Shown in pieces: positions 36,805 to 46,316 of a DNA stretch of 64,000 bases. The notes beneath the pieces were generated by a model. It ran no database searches, was not told the origin of the DNA, and worked only from the letters and a program-made list of their open reading frames with translations. The stretch is from the NCBI GenBank assembly GCA_016933025.1, contig JAFGBT010000022.1:1-64000 (forward strand), in the 5' to 3' direction. The position numbers and the translations under genes are program-made. Position 1 is the first letter of the stretch, and every line of letters begins with the position of its first letter. The stretch is from Spirochaetota bacterium. Its GTDB lineage: Bacteria; Spirochaetota; UBA4802; UBA5550.

Positions 36805-37300
36805 GATTTTCACCCTGAATATATTAAACCCATATAGGTGGGCTTTGTTTATTTTCTCTTTATGATATTGACATAATTTAAAAATTGTATAAATTTTTTG
36901 AATTCCTTTCCCTTAATTCCTAACGGTAGTCTGGAGATATGGGTGTTTTATGACCTTTCACGAACTACCAGAAACTTCCTGAATAGTTCAAAGAGCTGGA
37001 TAGCATTTATAGAGGTAATCAGGGCCTCTATTATTACTTCATAGTATACAATATTCAATGGCTGGCGGAAATAACCCGGTTAGTGAATATATTGGATCAT
37101 CATCCGCTATGGTAATTAATGGATTCCGTGAGACATAATGGTGAGATTTGATGTTATCAGGGATGAAAGTACCAGAATTGCTGTCCTTGAATGTTAAAAA
37201 ACAGAGTTTTGCACCGATAACTATCGGTCTTGCAGTTACTCTGACCCCCTCTGATATGAAATGTATTGACAACACAAGTAATCGGGATATTGCTCAAGAC
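36805..37300. other. AT-rich intergenic region
   Basis: About 500 bases between the divergent astacin and hybrid-kinase genes. The kinase frame is open from 37148, but that part shows no recognisable domain and the signal peptide begins only at 37301. Promoters for both genes probably lie here; I cannot place their boxes with confidence. Confidence 0.4.
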
Positions 37301-40162
37301 ATGCGAACAAACCTGCCGACCAAAGTAATCATTGCTGTATTATTCAACCTATTCGGCATGTTATTCGCGACCCTCTTGTCATGCGACACTAATTCCCAAG
37401 AAAACAAAAAACCCATTGCAGTCATGGGGGTCCTTGACATCAAGGGGTGGGACTTTGAGCGGGACGGTTCTCTGAAGCTTGACGGCGAGTGGGAATTCTG
37501 CTGGGACCGGCTTCTGGATCCTTCAGACTTCGCGAAAACAGATAACCAGAAAAGCTGTGGCTTCTTATCGGTGCCCGGGCTGTGGAAGGGAAAAACGGTT
37601 AACGGCATCAGCCTGCCGGACGAGGGCCATGCCACATACCGGCTGAAAATAATAAGCGGCACGGATAAAAGGAAAAAATCCCTGAGCCTGCTCCGGATAT
37701 TTTCAGCCTACAGGCTCTGGATCAACGGAAAAGAAATGGATTCCAGCGGATCGGTGGGCGGCGCGCAGGAGACCGAAGATGTGTATGTTTTTATTCATAA
37801 TATACGGTCATTATCATTCACTCCTCATGAGGGAGTGAATGAAATTATTTTACAGGTGGCGGATTATCAATACAAGTCCGGCGGCATCGGCAGATCGGTT
37901 GTGCTGGAGGATGCAGAGGCGGCGGAAAATAATAAATTTAGAAAATATACAATCAATATGATCGTTTTCGGTCTTCTGATGTTCGCTTTCATCTATAATA
38001 TCATATTGTTTTTTTTCCACAGGGAGGATGCGGCCCCCCTCTATTTCGGTTTTTTCTGCCTTGGATTGGCCTTAAATGCGGTCAATCACCATTTCCCGAT
38101 ACTGCCCTCATATCCCGGGAATCCCTATTTTATAAATTATTTCACCATTATTTTGAGCTATGCGGCCTGCCTGCTCACCGTATGGTCGCTGTTCCCAAAT
38201 GAATTTTCAAAACGCGTTCTAAGATTCTTTCTGGTGCTGATCACGGCATTTATTGTCTTTCTTTTTTTCACCGGCTTCAGAACAGCCGAACTGATGATGA
38301 GAGCCTGTTTCATCTCTATCTTTCTGTTTTTTTTATACGATGTATATGTCTTTATAGAAGCCATAAGGAACCGCAGGAATGACGTCATACTTTTCCTGGT
38401 GGGTTTTGTTCCGGTGGTTGCCGGGGGCATCAATGATTCGCTCTATGCCATGTGGATCATCAACACCACGACCACCATACAGTATGGATTGATCGTGCTG
38501 TGCATTACAACCACCATGGTAATCTCGCGGAGGTTCGCAGGCGCCCTCCGGAGAGTGGAAGACCTGTCAGAGGACCTTGCCGGGAAGAACCTGTCATTAC
38601 AAAAGGCGGACCGCCTCAAGGACCAGTTTCTCGCCAGCACGTCCCACGAGCTCCGTACGCCGCTTCATGGCATGATAGGATTGTCCGAATCCATGATCGA
38701 AGGCACTGCGGGAGACCTTCCGCCGAAGGCGCTCGAAAATCTTTCGCTCATGGTATCGTGCGGATACCGTCTTTCAGGCATGATAAACGACCTCCTGGAC
38801 ATGGCAAAGATACATGATGAGGGGCTGACCCTCAACCTGCGCCCCCTGGACCTCCATTCGCTCAGCGAAATGGTGGTAAAGCTTTCCTGTCCCCTTATCG
38901 CGGAAAAGCCTCTTCAAATCATCAATACTATTAAGCCCGATATTCCGCGGGTGCACGCCGATGCAGACCGCATCCGGCAGGTGCTGCATAATCTTGTCGG
39001 AAATGCGATCAAGTTTACGAACAGGGGAACCATTGAACTCTCCGCGCGAGTAACAGTCGCGGGAAACCGGGAAAGTGACGCTGACGCGGGAGAAATTGCC
39101 GAGGTCAGCGTGTCGGATACGGGTATCGGCATTCCCGAAGAGTATAAGGAAAATATATTCGAGGCCTATCGCCAGGTTGACGGGGGCGACGCGCGGGAAT
39201 ACCCCGGCACGGGCCTGGGCCTTGCCATAGCACGGGAGATCGTGGAATCGCACGGGGGAACCATACGGGTCGAATCAGAGCGCGGCAAAGGCTCGAGGTT
39301 TATTTTTACCCTTCCCGTATCGAGTGATGCCGGTCCCGAAACCGGGGAGGAAATTATCATCCGGGGAATGGATGATTACCTGGCGGATGATGGACGGTAC
39401 GGACAGCACGGCCTGCCGGCCGGCACGGGCGACACGGCCTTTGACGGCAATCCCGTGCTGCTTATTGTCGATGACGATCCGGTAAACGTACGTGTCATAC
39501 GGAATTTTTTTGAATCAAAAAAATGCGCGGTGAAAACCGCACCCGACGGTGTCAGCGCGCTCGATATCATCAACAATGATGATTCCATTGACCTTGTTAT
39601 TCTCGATATCATGATGCCGGTCATGTCCGGTTATGAGGTGTGCAAAATGATTCGCGCAAGCCGCTCTCACGGAGAGCTCCCGGTAATAATGCTGACCGCG
39701 AAAAACATGATGGCGGACATCAATGCCGCTTTTGAAGCCGGGGCCAACGATTACATCGTTAAGCCCGTGCTGATGCACGAGCTCTGCGCCCGGGTCGGCA
39801 CAATGCTGAAGCTGAGGAATATCAGGAGGTCCATCTCTGAAGGCATCACCGTGCGGTGCAGGACCGGAACGTATTCCCTTAAATTCAGCGATATCATATA
39901 TATCTCATCGCATTCAAAACATGTTATAATACATGCCGGAGAACAGGATATTGAACTGCCCGTCCTCATGAAAGAGATCATCGACCGGCTGCCGCCGGAC
40001 CTGTTTGTCCGTATCCATAGAAGCCACATCATAAACATTCAATACCTGGACGGCATATTCCACGTGCTCTCAGGCCGCTACCGCGTGAGGCTCAGCGACG
40101 AGGAAAAAACAGAACTCCCGGTTGGGTCGGCTTTCCTTGAACACCTGAGGAAAAAAATATAG
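37301..40162 (+). CDS. 7TMR-DISM hybrid histidine kinase fused to REC and LytTR
   Basis: About 953 residues. Order: signal peptide (lipobox-like LLSC), a DISM-type jelly-roll sensor ([20 protein letters not shown]), seven helices (about 220-430), HisKA with phospho-acceptor His in [13 protein letters not shown], a HATPase domain with N box [11 protein letters not shown] and G boxes DTGIGIP and GTGLGLAI, a receiver domain (VDDDPVN, phospho-acceptor Asp in [11 protein letters not shown]), and a C-terminal LytTR DNA-binding domain ([14 protein letters not shown]). A LytTR on the same chain as a membrane hybrid kinase is uncommon: the output would be tethered to the membrane. The target is unknown. 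The start is uncertain (an upstream start at 37148 is possible). Confidence 0.88.
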   Translation: MRTNLPTKVIIAVLFNLFGMLFATLLSCDTNSQENKKPIAVMGVLDIKGWDFERDGSLKLDGEWEFCWDRLLDPSDFAKTDNQKSCGFLSVPGLWKGKTVNGISLPDEGHATYRLKIISGTDKRKKSLSLLRIFSAYRLWINGKEMDSSGSVGGAQETEDVYVFIHNIRSLSFTPHEGVNEIILQVADYQYKSGGIGRSVVLEDAEAAENNKFRKYTINMIVFGLLMFAFIYNIILFFFHREDAAPLYFGFFCLGLALNAVNHHFPILPSYPGNPYFINYFTIILSYAACLLTVWSLFPNEFSKRVLRFFLVLITAFIVFLFFTGFRTAELMMRACFISIFLFFLYDVYVFIEAIRNRRNDVILFLVGFVPVVAGGINDSLYAMWIINTTTTIQYGLIVLCITTTMVISRRFAGALRRVEDLSEDLAGKNLSLQKADRLKDQFLASTSHELRTPLHGMIGLSESMIEGTAGDLPPKALENLSLMVSCGYRLSGMINDLLDMAKIHDEGLTLNLRPLDLHSLSEMVVKLSCPLIAEKPLQIINTIKPDIPRVHADADRIRQVLHNLVGNAIKFTNRGTIELSARVTVAGNRESDADAGEIAEVSVSDTGIGIPEEYKENIFEAYRQVDGGDAREYPGTGLGLAIAREIVESHGGTIRVESERGKGSRFIFTLPVSSDAGPETGEEIIIRGMDDYLADDGRYGQHGLPAGTGDTAFDGNPVLLIVDDDPVNVRVIRNFFESKKCAVKTAPDGVSALDIINNDDSIDLVILDIMMPVMSGYEVCKMIRASRSHGELPVIMLTAKNMMADINAAFEAGANDYIVKPVLMHELCARVGTMLKLRNIRRSISEGITVRCRTGTYSLKFSDIIYISSHSKHVIIHAGEQDIELPVLMKEIIDRLPPDLFVRIHRSHIINIQYLDGIFHVLSGRYRVRLSDEEKTELPVGSAFLEHLRKKI

Positions 40163-40364
40163 GATCCAGGCACCGTTCGCTCCTCTACAGGCACCGTCCA
40201 TTCCCAGCCTGTTGATTTACCAGCACATAATATTTAAATTAATCTATTAAGTAGAGTTTCTGTATTATAAGATTAAAGAAAACCTTTTCACGAATATTGA
40301 GTTCAGAAAATTAAATGAGCGGGAAGTTTCCCGGATATTTGCAATAATTCTATTCAGGGGGGAT
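40163..40364. other. AT-rich intergenic region
   Basis: Two hundred bases before the delta-60 lipoprotein gene, AT-rich, with AGGGGGG as the ribosome binding site at its end. Nothing else could be assigned. Confidence 0.4.
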
Positions 40365-40413
40365 ATGAGTATGAGAAATAGTATGTATGTGCTTTTACTG
40401 GCCTGTGCCCTGT
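40362..40413 (+). repeat. Signal-peptide cassette, copy 1
   Basis: Fifty-two bases covering the end of the ribosome binding region and the first codons (MSMRNSMY...LLACAL) match 41981-42032 at 49 positions. The downstream coding sequences are unrelated. Confidence 0.8.
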
Positions 40414-41603
40414 GTTTTCCTGCCTGCAATGGGGATGATTCAGATGATTCAAATATGAGCGCACTTGCTCTTCTTCTTGGTGGCGGGTATTCTACGGGCA
40501 TATTCGATGATACGTTCAACAACGGGGGTTCCGGACCGAGTAGTACTGTCTACACACTGGGGATCCAGCGTGACGGCAAGGTCCTTGTCGGAGGTCCTTT
40601 TACCCAATATAACGGCACTAATGTGCCGGACCGCATTATCCGGTTAAACGCTGACGGGTCTTTGGACACTGATTTCAACATCGGCGGCACCGGGGCAACT
40701 GCGTCTGTTTACTCACTGGCTATCCAGGGTGACGGCAAGGTCCTTATCGGGGGTGATTTCACCTGGTACAACGGCGCTAATGTGCCGGACCGCATTATCC
40801 GGTTAAACACCGACGGGTCTGTCGACAGCACGTTCAACATCGGCGGCACCGGGGCGAATGATATTGTTTACACACTGGCTATCCAGGGTGACGGTAAGGT
40901 CCTTATCGGGGGTGTTTTCACCGCCTACAATGGCGCTGATGTGCCGGACCGCATTATCCGGTTAAACGCCGACGGGTCTGTGGACAGCACGTTCAACAAC
41001 GGCGGCACCGGGGCAAATAATGATGTAAAATCGCTGGTTATCCAGGGCGACGGCAAGGTCCTTGTCGGAGGTCATTTTACCCAATATAACGACACGGATG
41101 TGCCTGACGGCATTATCCGGTTAAACGCCGACGGGTCTGTGGACACTGATTTCAACAGCGTCGGCACCGGGGCGAATCAGCCTGTCTACTCGCTGGCTAT
41201 CCAGCGTGACGGTAAGGTCATTATCGGAGGTGATTTCACCTTGTACAACGGCTTAGATGTGCCGGACCGCATTATCCGGTTAAACGCTGACGGGTCTGTG
41301 GACAGCACGTTCAACAACGGCGGCACCGGGGCGGATGGTGGTGTTGTCACCATGGCTATCCAGCGTGATGGTAAGGTCCTTGTCGGGGGTTATTTCACCA
41401 CCTACAACGGCCCCGTACCGGACCGCATTATCCGGTTAAACACCGATGGGTCTGTGGACAGCACGTTCAACAACGGCGGCACCGGGGCGGATGTAAGTGT
41501 TAACTCACTGGCTATCCAGCGTAACGGTAAGGTCATTATGGGAGGTAATTTTACCACCTACAACGGCACGGATGTGCCGGACCGCCTTATCCGGTTACAA
41601 TAG
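40365..41603 (+). CDS. Delta-60 repeat lipoprotein
   Basis: A 412-residue lipoprotein (signal peptide ends LCFPAC). After a short Asp/Ser linker, residues 62-412 are seven delta-60-type repeats, each 53 residues (one is 52, the last cut at 34). The core is DGKVLxGGxFTxYNG..VPDRIIRLN and DGSVDSTFN.GGTGA. The repeats probably fold as a beta-propeller displayed outside the cell; function is unknown. A strong AGGGGGG site precedes the ATG. The first 16 codons are nearly identical in DNA to the start of the gene at 41984. Confidence 0.88.
   Translation: MSMRNSMYVLLLACALCFPACNGDDSDDSNMSALALLLGGGYSTGIFDDTFNNGGSGPSSTVYTLGIQRDGKVLVGGPFTQYNGTNVPDRIIRLNADGSLDTDFNIGGTGATASVYSLAIQGDGKVLIGGDFTWYNGANVPDRIIRLNTDGSVDSTFNIGGTGANDIVYTLAIQGDGKVLIGGVFTAYNGADVPDRIIRLNADGSVDSTFNNGGTGANNDVKSLVIQGDGKVLVGGHFTQYNDTDVPDGIIRLNADGSVDTDFNSVGTGANQPVYSLAIQRDGKVIIGGDFTLYNGLDVPDRIIRLNADGSVDSTFNNGGTGADGGVVTMAIQRDGKVLVGGYFTTYNGPVPDRIIRLNTDGSVDSTFNNGGTGADVSVNSLAIQRNGKVIMGGNFTTYNGTDVPDRLIRLQ
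40548..41600 (+). repeat. 159-bp tandem coding repeats (seven units)
   Basis: The repeat units are very similar at the DNA level, with long identical runs such as GTGCCGGACCGCATTATCCG in most units. The last unit is partial. Confidence 0.85.
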
Positions 41604-41976
41604 ACACGGTGGTACCAAACATATACGGTGGACCAGGGTCAGTTCTGCCAGTGGAAACACAAAGACATGGGATGCATCATCCCCGACCGTTGGAGATTAT
41701 GCGGTGTACAGTGTGAAGAGTGGTTCCTCAACAGCAGTAGTGAAGCGTAAAAAAGCCAATGAGCTGGGCCCGTATGACATTAACGGCAATGTGTGTGAGT
41801 GGTGCTTTGATTTAAATGGGTCTTATCGTGTGCTTCGTAGCGGCAGCTGGCGCCTCATTTCAAGTTACCTTCGGGCTGGCTACCGGGGCAACGACTACTC
41901 GGATCATGAGTATATGGACATAGGCTTCCGATTCGAGAGGTCGCACAAGACTTTTAAAGTAATTATCTTTTTTTAA
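41604..41976 (+). pseudogene. Decayed FGE-sulfatase/C-type-lectin-fold C-terminal fragment
   Basis: In one frame the sequence reads VKRKKANELGPYDINGNVCEW and then RVLRSGSWRLISSYLRAGYR ending in IGFRFER. This is the C-terminal half of formylglycine-generating-enzyme (FGE-sulfatase, PvdO/EgtB-like) domains: KKPNELGLYDMxGNVWEW, RGGSW, GFR. No start, signal peptide or N-terminal half is present, and it begins right behind the delta-60 gene stop, so it is a remnant. The SW...GFR part (about 41845-41931) also resembles the variable region of diversity-generating retroelement targets. Confidence 0.65.
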
Positions 41977-41980
41977 GGGT

Positions 41981-42032
41981 GATATGAGTATGAGAAATAG
42001 CATGTATCTGCTTTTGCTGGCCTGTGCCCTGT
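41981..42032 (+). repeat. Signal-peptide cassette, copy 2
   Basis: Second copy of the 52-base element at 40362-40413, with three mismatches. Confidence 0.8.
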
Positions 42033-42331
42033 ATGCTTCTGCCTGTGAAGATGGCAAAATAACGGTGCTGCCCATTCAAACAACAACAACTACTACTAAT
42101 GTAGAAACCGGGCTGACGTCCGGGTACACCTTTCTCGGTGGTAATGGTGCTGGTGGTAACGACTATGCCAATTCAATCAAGCAGACCTCTGACGGCGGGT
42201 ATATTGTCGCGGGATCCGCACATAACAATATTCCGATCCTGCAGGGGAAGAATCCCCTCAATGACTATGCTGGAGGGGATGATATGCTGGTGGTGAAGCT
42301 TGTTCCGGGCGGGTATATTCAATCATGGTGA
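41984..42331 (+). CDS. Truncated propeller-repeat lipoprotein
   Basis: A 115-residue lipoprotein whose signal peptide (MSMRNSMYLLLLACALYASAC) is nearly that of the delta-60 protein. A Thr-rich linker is followed by a single DYANSIKQTSDGGYIVAGSA repeat like those in the lipoprotein at 25437-26588, and the frame stops after about 60 more residues. Intact relatives have several repeats, so this is probably a truncated gene. AAGGGTG precedes the ATG. Confidence 0.6.
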   Translation: MSMRNSMYLLLLACALYASACEDGKITVLPIQTTTTTTNVETGLTSGYTFLGGNGAGGNDYANSIKQTSDGGYIVAGSAHNNIPILQGKNPLNDYAGGDDMLVVKLVPGGYIQSW

Positions 42332-42358
42332 TGCCGGCAGGCTGAGGAAAAAATCACG

Positions 42359-42380
42359 CGTGCCGCTGGCGAGCGGCACG
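42359..42380. terminator. Hairpin downstream of the truncated lipoprotein
   Basis: CGTGCCGCT and AGCGGCACG make a perfect 9-bp stem with a 4-nt loop, 28 bases past the stop. No T run follows. Confidence 0.4.
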
Positions 42381-42530
42381 GCTCGGGTGGCAGAATGTCT
42401 CGTGTCCTCTGGGAAGTAAAAAGTTCTGCACAGGGGGCTTTAAAATTTCATGGATATCAGAAGCCGCCGCGCCTCTCCAACCTGCCTACTGAGGGCTGAA
42501 TTATTATAGTAAAATCTGGAGGATAAACAG

Positions 42531-44174
42531 ATGAGCCGTAAAAACTTTGTTACATGGGCAACGTTAGTTGTCCTGATGCTATTTGCCGGTTGCGAATCGG
42601 ATGATACAAAAGAGAATGTTGAAAAACTGCTTTTAGGGATGTCTTCGGACGGGGATGAGTCACTCGAGGCGAAATACATGCTGCCCGGAGTTGAAGCCAT
42701 TGGATACGGTTATGATGTTATTTACGGGAAATATGCCAGCATGGAGTCCAGAAGGGCGCAGGTGCTGCAGTTTGACGCCATGAAGCAACAGGTTGTCTGG
42801 TGGGACGAAACTCCGGTAACATTTCTCATGCCCGAGGTCATTGACTACACCCTGATTGCCGACACGAGCAGCACAATATGCGCCATAAACTCCCTTGAAA
42901 CGTTCCGCAGGGATATGGCGGTAAGTGCCCACCTGGAGGGTTCATATGGAGGATTCAAGGGATCTATTGACGCTGCGTTCAGCGAGTCCGTGCAGGAAGG
43001 CGCCTCGCAGTGGTTTATAAGCTATAATGACCTCATACGGAAATACGGGTTGCGCCTGTCGTTCAACAGCATTGATGAAATCAAGGCGCTTCGAACCGGC
43101 GAGTTCATTTCTGACATGGTGGTCATGACCCCTCTTGACCTGTTCGAGAAATACGGCACGCATCTGCTTCTGGACGGCATTGTTGGGGGCAGAATCAACT
43201 ATACCTCGACAATTTCCGAAACATACTCGATAACCGACGTCAGGGTCGGCGCCGCTGTAAAGGCAAGCTATAGCTCCGCAGGGGGGTCTGTGCTGGGGAG
43301 CGGTTCGTACGATTCAGCCGAAGCGGAGGCAGATGCAGAGCATCTGGAGAACAGGCAATTGTTCGCGGTCGGCGGAATGAGCGAATACGCAATCTATCTG
43401 AATTCAGGACTCTTCACCAAGGAGAACTATGCGGACTGGATTAACACCGTTAAATATCATCCCGTGTTTATCGATTATTTCGGGGAAAACAGCCTCCTGC
43501 CTATCTGGGAATTATGCGATGATGAATTAAAAAAGACCGAACTTGAGGCTGCGTTTGCGTTATACGCGACCGGCAGTATTGACCCTGAACAAAATCTGCG
43601 AGTGGAAATCAACGTGGCCGAGATATACAATTACGACAGCGCTTCGGGCCTCCAGTTATACTGGGACATGTGGGCGAAAAGGCTGGGATCCACCGAAGCA
43701 TATAAGCGAATCGCCTATCTTGGCAGAAACTGCTGGCATACTCCTCCTGAAAGCACCTCGGTGGTTGCGCCATATATCAGGGAGTCCGGTTGCTACACCA
43801 CGCTGTACGCTTCCACCGGAGAAAATGATACTTCTCCGCCGGGAACAACCATGGGAGGAGCGTTATTTGTAATACCCAAAATATCTGGTTCGGGAATTGA
43901 GCTGAAAGTCAAAACGGTTGACGAGGATAGCGATGGAAATGATGATTGTCTTGCCTGTGACAGCATACTGCAGCTGAAATATAGGAATAATGAGCTGACG
44001 TGTTATTATTCCAACGGCGAGGAAAAAACAGTCCTGAATACAAGCGACCTGGCGCCGTATACCTGGCATATACCGGTAGGAGGCGGCGCCAAACAATGCC
44101 ACTTCTTGACCTATCGCGGGGGTGAAGGCACCGAGATCGTAATATTCAGCATAACCGCCACGGTCGTCCCGTAA
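42531..44174 (+). CDS. MACPF-domain lipoprotein (perforin-like)
   Basis: A 547-residue lipoprotein (lipobox LFAGC, Cys near 21). Residues about 50-350 form a membrane-attack-complex/perforin domain. The family signature Y-G-T-H...GG is seen as YGTHLLLDGIVGG (208-220), followed by a beta-rich segment with Ser/Ala/Gly-rich stretches (SSAGGSVLGSGSYDSAEAEA) where transmembrane hairpins would lie. The C-terminal 180 residues are a separate beta-rich part with two Cys near the end. MACPF proteins can insert in membranes as pores. Some bacterial ones are envelope proteins without lytic activity, so toxicity is not shown. It ends at a strong terminator. Confidence 0.85.
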   Translation: MSRKNFVTWATLVVLMLFAGCESDDTKENVEKLLLGMSSDGDESLEAKYMLPGVEAIGYGYDVIYGKYASMESRRAQVLQFDAMKQQVVWWDETPVTFLMPEVIDYTLIADTSSTICAINSLETFRRDMAVSAHLEGSYGGFKGSIDAAFSESVQEGASQWFISYNDLIRKYGLRLSFNSIDEIKALRTGEFISDMVVMTPLDLFEKYGTHLLLDGIVGGRINYTSTISETYSITDVRVGAAVKASYSSAGGSVLGSGSYDSAEAEADAEHLENRQLFAVGGMSEYAIYLNSGLFTKENYADWINTVKYHPVFIDYFGENSLLPIWELCDDELKKTELEAAFALYATGSIDPEQNLRVEINVAEIYNYDSASGLQLYWDMWAKRLGSTEAYKRIAYLGRNCWHTPPESTSVVAPYIRESGCYTTLYASTGENDTSPPGTTMGGALFVIPKISGSGIELKVKTVDEDSDGNDDCLACDSILQLKYRNNELTCYYSNGEEKTVLNTSDLAPYTWHIPVGGGAKQCHFLTYRGGEGTEIVIFSITATVVP

Positions 44175-44196
44175 ATCATCACTTTATCTGCTGACT

Positions 44197-44230
44197 ATAT
44201 AAGGCGGGGTCGTAAAACCCCGCCTTATAT
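44197..44230. terminator. Bidirectional terminator between convergent genes
   Basis: A perfect 14-bp stem (ATATAAGGCGGGGT with its complement) and a 6-nt loop lie exactly between the MACPF and radical SAM gene ends. The stem edges are AT-rich on both strands, as in shared terminators. Confidence 0.8.
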
Positions 44231-45570
44231 TATGTAAGGCATTCGTTGAACAGCTTCATCAGATCATCCCTCGAAAGCTCTCCGGTCTCATTAAAAAAAG
44301 CCGACGATCTCTGCATCATCCACTCCTCGCGCGGCGCATTCACATTGTAGTAGATAGAAGGATATGCCGCAACATCAAGGCTGTTCAAAAACGCGATCGT
44401 CTCCCGGATCTCCTCGCGCGTCTGGCCGGGGAGGCCCAGGATGAAGTAGGCGCGTGTGTTCATGTGGAGCCTGCGCGCGGCCGCGGCGATCCGGCCGAAG
44501 TGCGCGGAGTCGAAGGGCCTGTGCTGTTCTGACTGAAGCCTGGTCGAGTGGCTCATCAGCGAGATGTTGAGCTCGCGGAATCCGGCGCGGACCATGAGGT
44601 CGACAATGTCATGGTCGATCTGCTCGATCGATACGCCGTTCATGGCGGTGAGGTCGAGGCCCATGCCGGTTGTTTCCCTGCGGCGGACGAGTGCCTCCAG
44701 GAGCTCAACCGCGCGGCCGCGGGTCGCGAAGAGGTTGTCGTCCTCGAAGTTTATCATGGATGCGTTGTATCTGCTCGCGCATTCGTCGATTTCGGCGATA
44801 ACCGAATCCACACTCCGCGTCCGGTATGTGTCGCCCCATATCGTCCGCACGGTGCAGAACGAGCATCGGTTCGGACAGCCGCGTGATGTTATCATACTCG
44901 CCATCTTTTTTCGGTATGCCCTGAAGTCGCGCTCCGCCAGGAATTCGCGCGCAGGGAAGGGGAGGCGGCCGATGTCGTCCGCGCAGCGCCGTCCGGTGCG
45001 AATGATTCCGCCTGCAGCCCGGTACGCGAGGTTTGGCACCCCGGACAGGTCGCCGCCGCCCGATAGCCGGCGCATGAGCTCCACCGAGCTCTCCTCGCCC
45101 TCACCGAGGACCACGAAATCGGCTCCGGTCTCGCGCAGATGGTGCTCCGGGTAGAGGGTTGCGTGGCATCCTCCGGTCACGATCGGCGCGCCCGGCCTTG
45201 TCTTTTTCACCAATTCGATCACAGCCTCGGTTTCCCTGTGGTAGGTTGTGAAATGTGATGGGACAAAGAATATGTCAGTGTCTGACAGGCGAATCCTTCG
45301 CTCAATTTCCTGGAAGCTCAGGCCGAAGTGGCAGTAGTGCCTGAAAGGGAAGCGGAGCGCCGCGTCACTGTTCTCCATGTATTTTTTGAGATAGTAAAAT
45401 TCTCCGGGCAGGGGCATGATCTGCTTTTTGGGCGAGTGGCCGTTGACCAGCTCGACCTCAAACCCGGCGGCTCTGAGGGAAGACATTATATAGAGCAGTC
45501 CCAGCGGCTGCCGCCGTATTGTCGTTGCGTAGAAATCTTCAATCGGGGGATTGATGAAGCAGCCCCTCAT
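44230..45570 (-). CDS. B12-binding-type radical SAM protein
   Basis: A 446-residue enzyme: N-terminal cobalamin-binding-like domain (about 1-190, with GGCHATLYPEHHL and VLGEGE) and a radical SAM core with CPNRCSFC (about 230-237), followed by INFEDDNLF and YFILGLPGQTREEI. This is the common B12-binding radical SAM layout; the reaction is unknown. It is distinct from the enzyme at 8338, lacking the long hydrophobic C-terminus. Its ATG overlaps the stop of a small upstream ORF by four bases. Confidence 0.88.
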   Translation of the reverse strand: MRGCFINPPIEDFYATTIRRQPLGLLYIMSSLRAAGFEVELVNGHSPKKQIMPLPGEFYYLKKYMENSDAALRFPFRHYCHFGLSFQEIERRIRLSDTDIFFVPSHFTTYHRETEAVIELVKKTRPGAPIVTGGCHATLYPEHHLRETGADFVVLGEGEESSVELMRRLSGGGDLSGVPNLAYRAAGGIIRTGRRCADDIGRLPFPAREFLAERDFRAYRKKMASMITSRGCPNRCSFCTVRTIWGDTYRTRSVDSVIAEIDECASRYNASMINFEDDNLFATRGRAVELLEALVRRRETTGMGLDLTAMNGVSIEQIDHDIVDLMVRAGFRELNISLMSHSTRLQSEQHRPFDSAHFGRIAAAARRLHMNTRAYFILGLPGQTREEIRETIAFLNSLDVAAYPSIYYNVNAPREEWMMQRSSAFFNETGELSRDDLMKLFNECLT

Positions 45571-45749
45571 TTTCTTCCGGGTTTCCGTTTTTGACCGCGC
45601 CGGCCGGATACGGAAAAATAGAGATGGTAGGCTGTGTCCGGCCCGATCAGCTTCATGGCCTCCTCCTGCGGGAGCTTTGCTTTACCTTCACGGATGAGCT
45701 TGCGGTACTTGTATATCAGACGTGTTATTTCAGCTTCGTTGTTGAGCAT
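45567..45749 (-). CDS. Small basic protein of unknown function
   Basis: About 60 residues: helical N-terminal half (EAEITRLIYKYRKLIREGK), basic C-terminus (GRRGQKRKPGRK), no known motif. The ATGA overlap with the radical SAM gene suggests coupling and argues that it is real. The start is unclear: ATG 45749 or TTG 45767, both without a good ribosome binding site. Confidence 0.5.
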   Translation of the reverse strand: MLNNEAEITRLIYKYRKLIREGKAKLPQEEAMKLIGPDTAYHLYFSVSGRRGQKRKPGRK

Positions 45750-46013
45750 TGTATTGTTGGAGAACAATTCATTCTGTTATATTTGTCGGATTTTTTTAGA
45801 CCGGTAACGGCCACGTTATTATCTGCAAATATATTATTGAAAATGAGCGTTAGATGTATAATGGGTTATGTCAAGGAAAATGTCGGTCCGTCCATTGCTT
45901 TGCCGGATAGCAACGCGGCAGCGTACATGAATTGAAAAACATGTAAAAACCGCATTGAATGGTAAATTTTCTTGACGCGCCTGCAGGGATTGATTAAAAA
46001 ATGATATGTCAGT

Positions 46014-46033
46014 TCTGGAAAATCGGTTCCAGA
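46014..46033. promoter_or_regulatory. Inverted repeat TCTGGAA-N6-TTCCAGA
   Basis: Perfect 7-bp arms around a 6-bp spacer, 280 bases before the foldase gene, next to two further dyads. Probably a protein-binding site. Confidence 0.45.
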
Positions 46034-46037
46034 GGCA

Positions 46038-46068
46038 TCCGAAAATGCAATTTTCAGATTAATCTGAA
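46038..46068. promoter_or_regulatory. Operator-like dyads upstream of the foldase operon
   Basis: Two overlapping dyads: a 21-base element containing GAAAATGCAATTTTCAG (46038-46058), related to the elements at 54492-54512 and 54566-54586, and a perfect 16-base palindrome TTCAGATTAATCTGAA (46053-46068). TATGGCA follows. Confidence 0.55.
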
Positions 46069-46119
46069 TATGGCATTGAGTGAATCCATGCCGCACGCCC
46101 CCCCGGGGGCATAATGATC

Positions 46120-46152
46120 CTGGCAATTTTTGATCTGTCAGAATAATGCCAG
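46120..46152. promoter_or_regulatory. CTGGCA/TGCCAG dyad operator
   Basis: Perfect 6-bp arms 21 bases apart. The left arm continues as TGGCAATTTTTG, a 12-base string found identically at 59677-59688 upstream of the ole operon, where TGCC also follows at the same distance to within a base. Confidence 0.55.
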
Positions 46153-46316
46153 ACATACTGCAGATGCCCTGATATATATAATAGATGGAACTGGATCCGC
46201 AGCGCCACGGACCATGTGACGGCTGTACGCGGGAAACGCGGGCGGGGATGCCCTCCCCGGAAATAAGCGTATAATACTGCATGGCCGGTTCGTCAGAAAT
46301 GGGAGGTTTCGTTTTC

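Larger units (their letters stand above)
45750..46316. other. Intergenic region with dyad operators
   Basis: Five hundred and seventy bases, mostly AT-rich, in front of the foldase operon. It holds three inverted-repeat sites (46014-46033, 46038-46068, 46120-46152). A minus-strand ORF (45866-46372) has no recognisable domain and is not called. Confidence 0.6.

Noticed and set aside
37148..37300. N-terminal extension of the hybrid kinase
   Set aside because: The extension has no conserved features and would place the signal peptide 51 residues inside the protein. Kept only as an alternative start.
40548..41600. CRISPR-like array
   Set aside because: The periodic sequence is coding, with 159-base units that translate in frame into delta-60 repeats.
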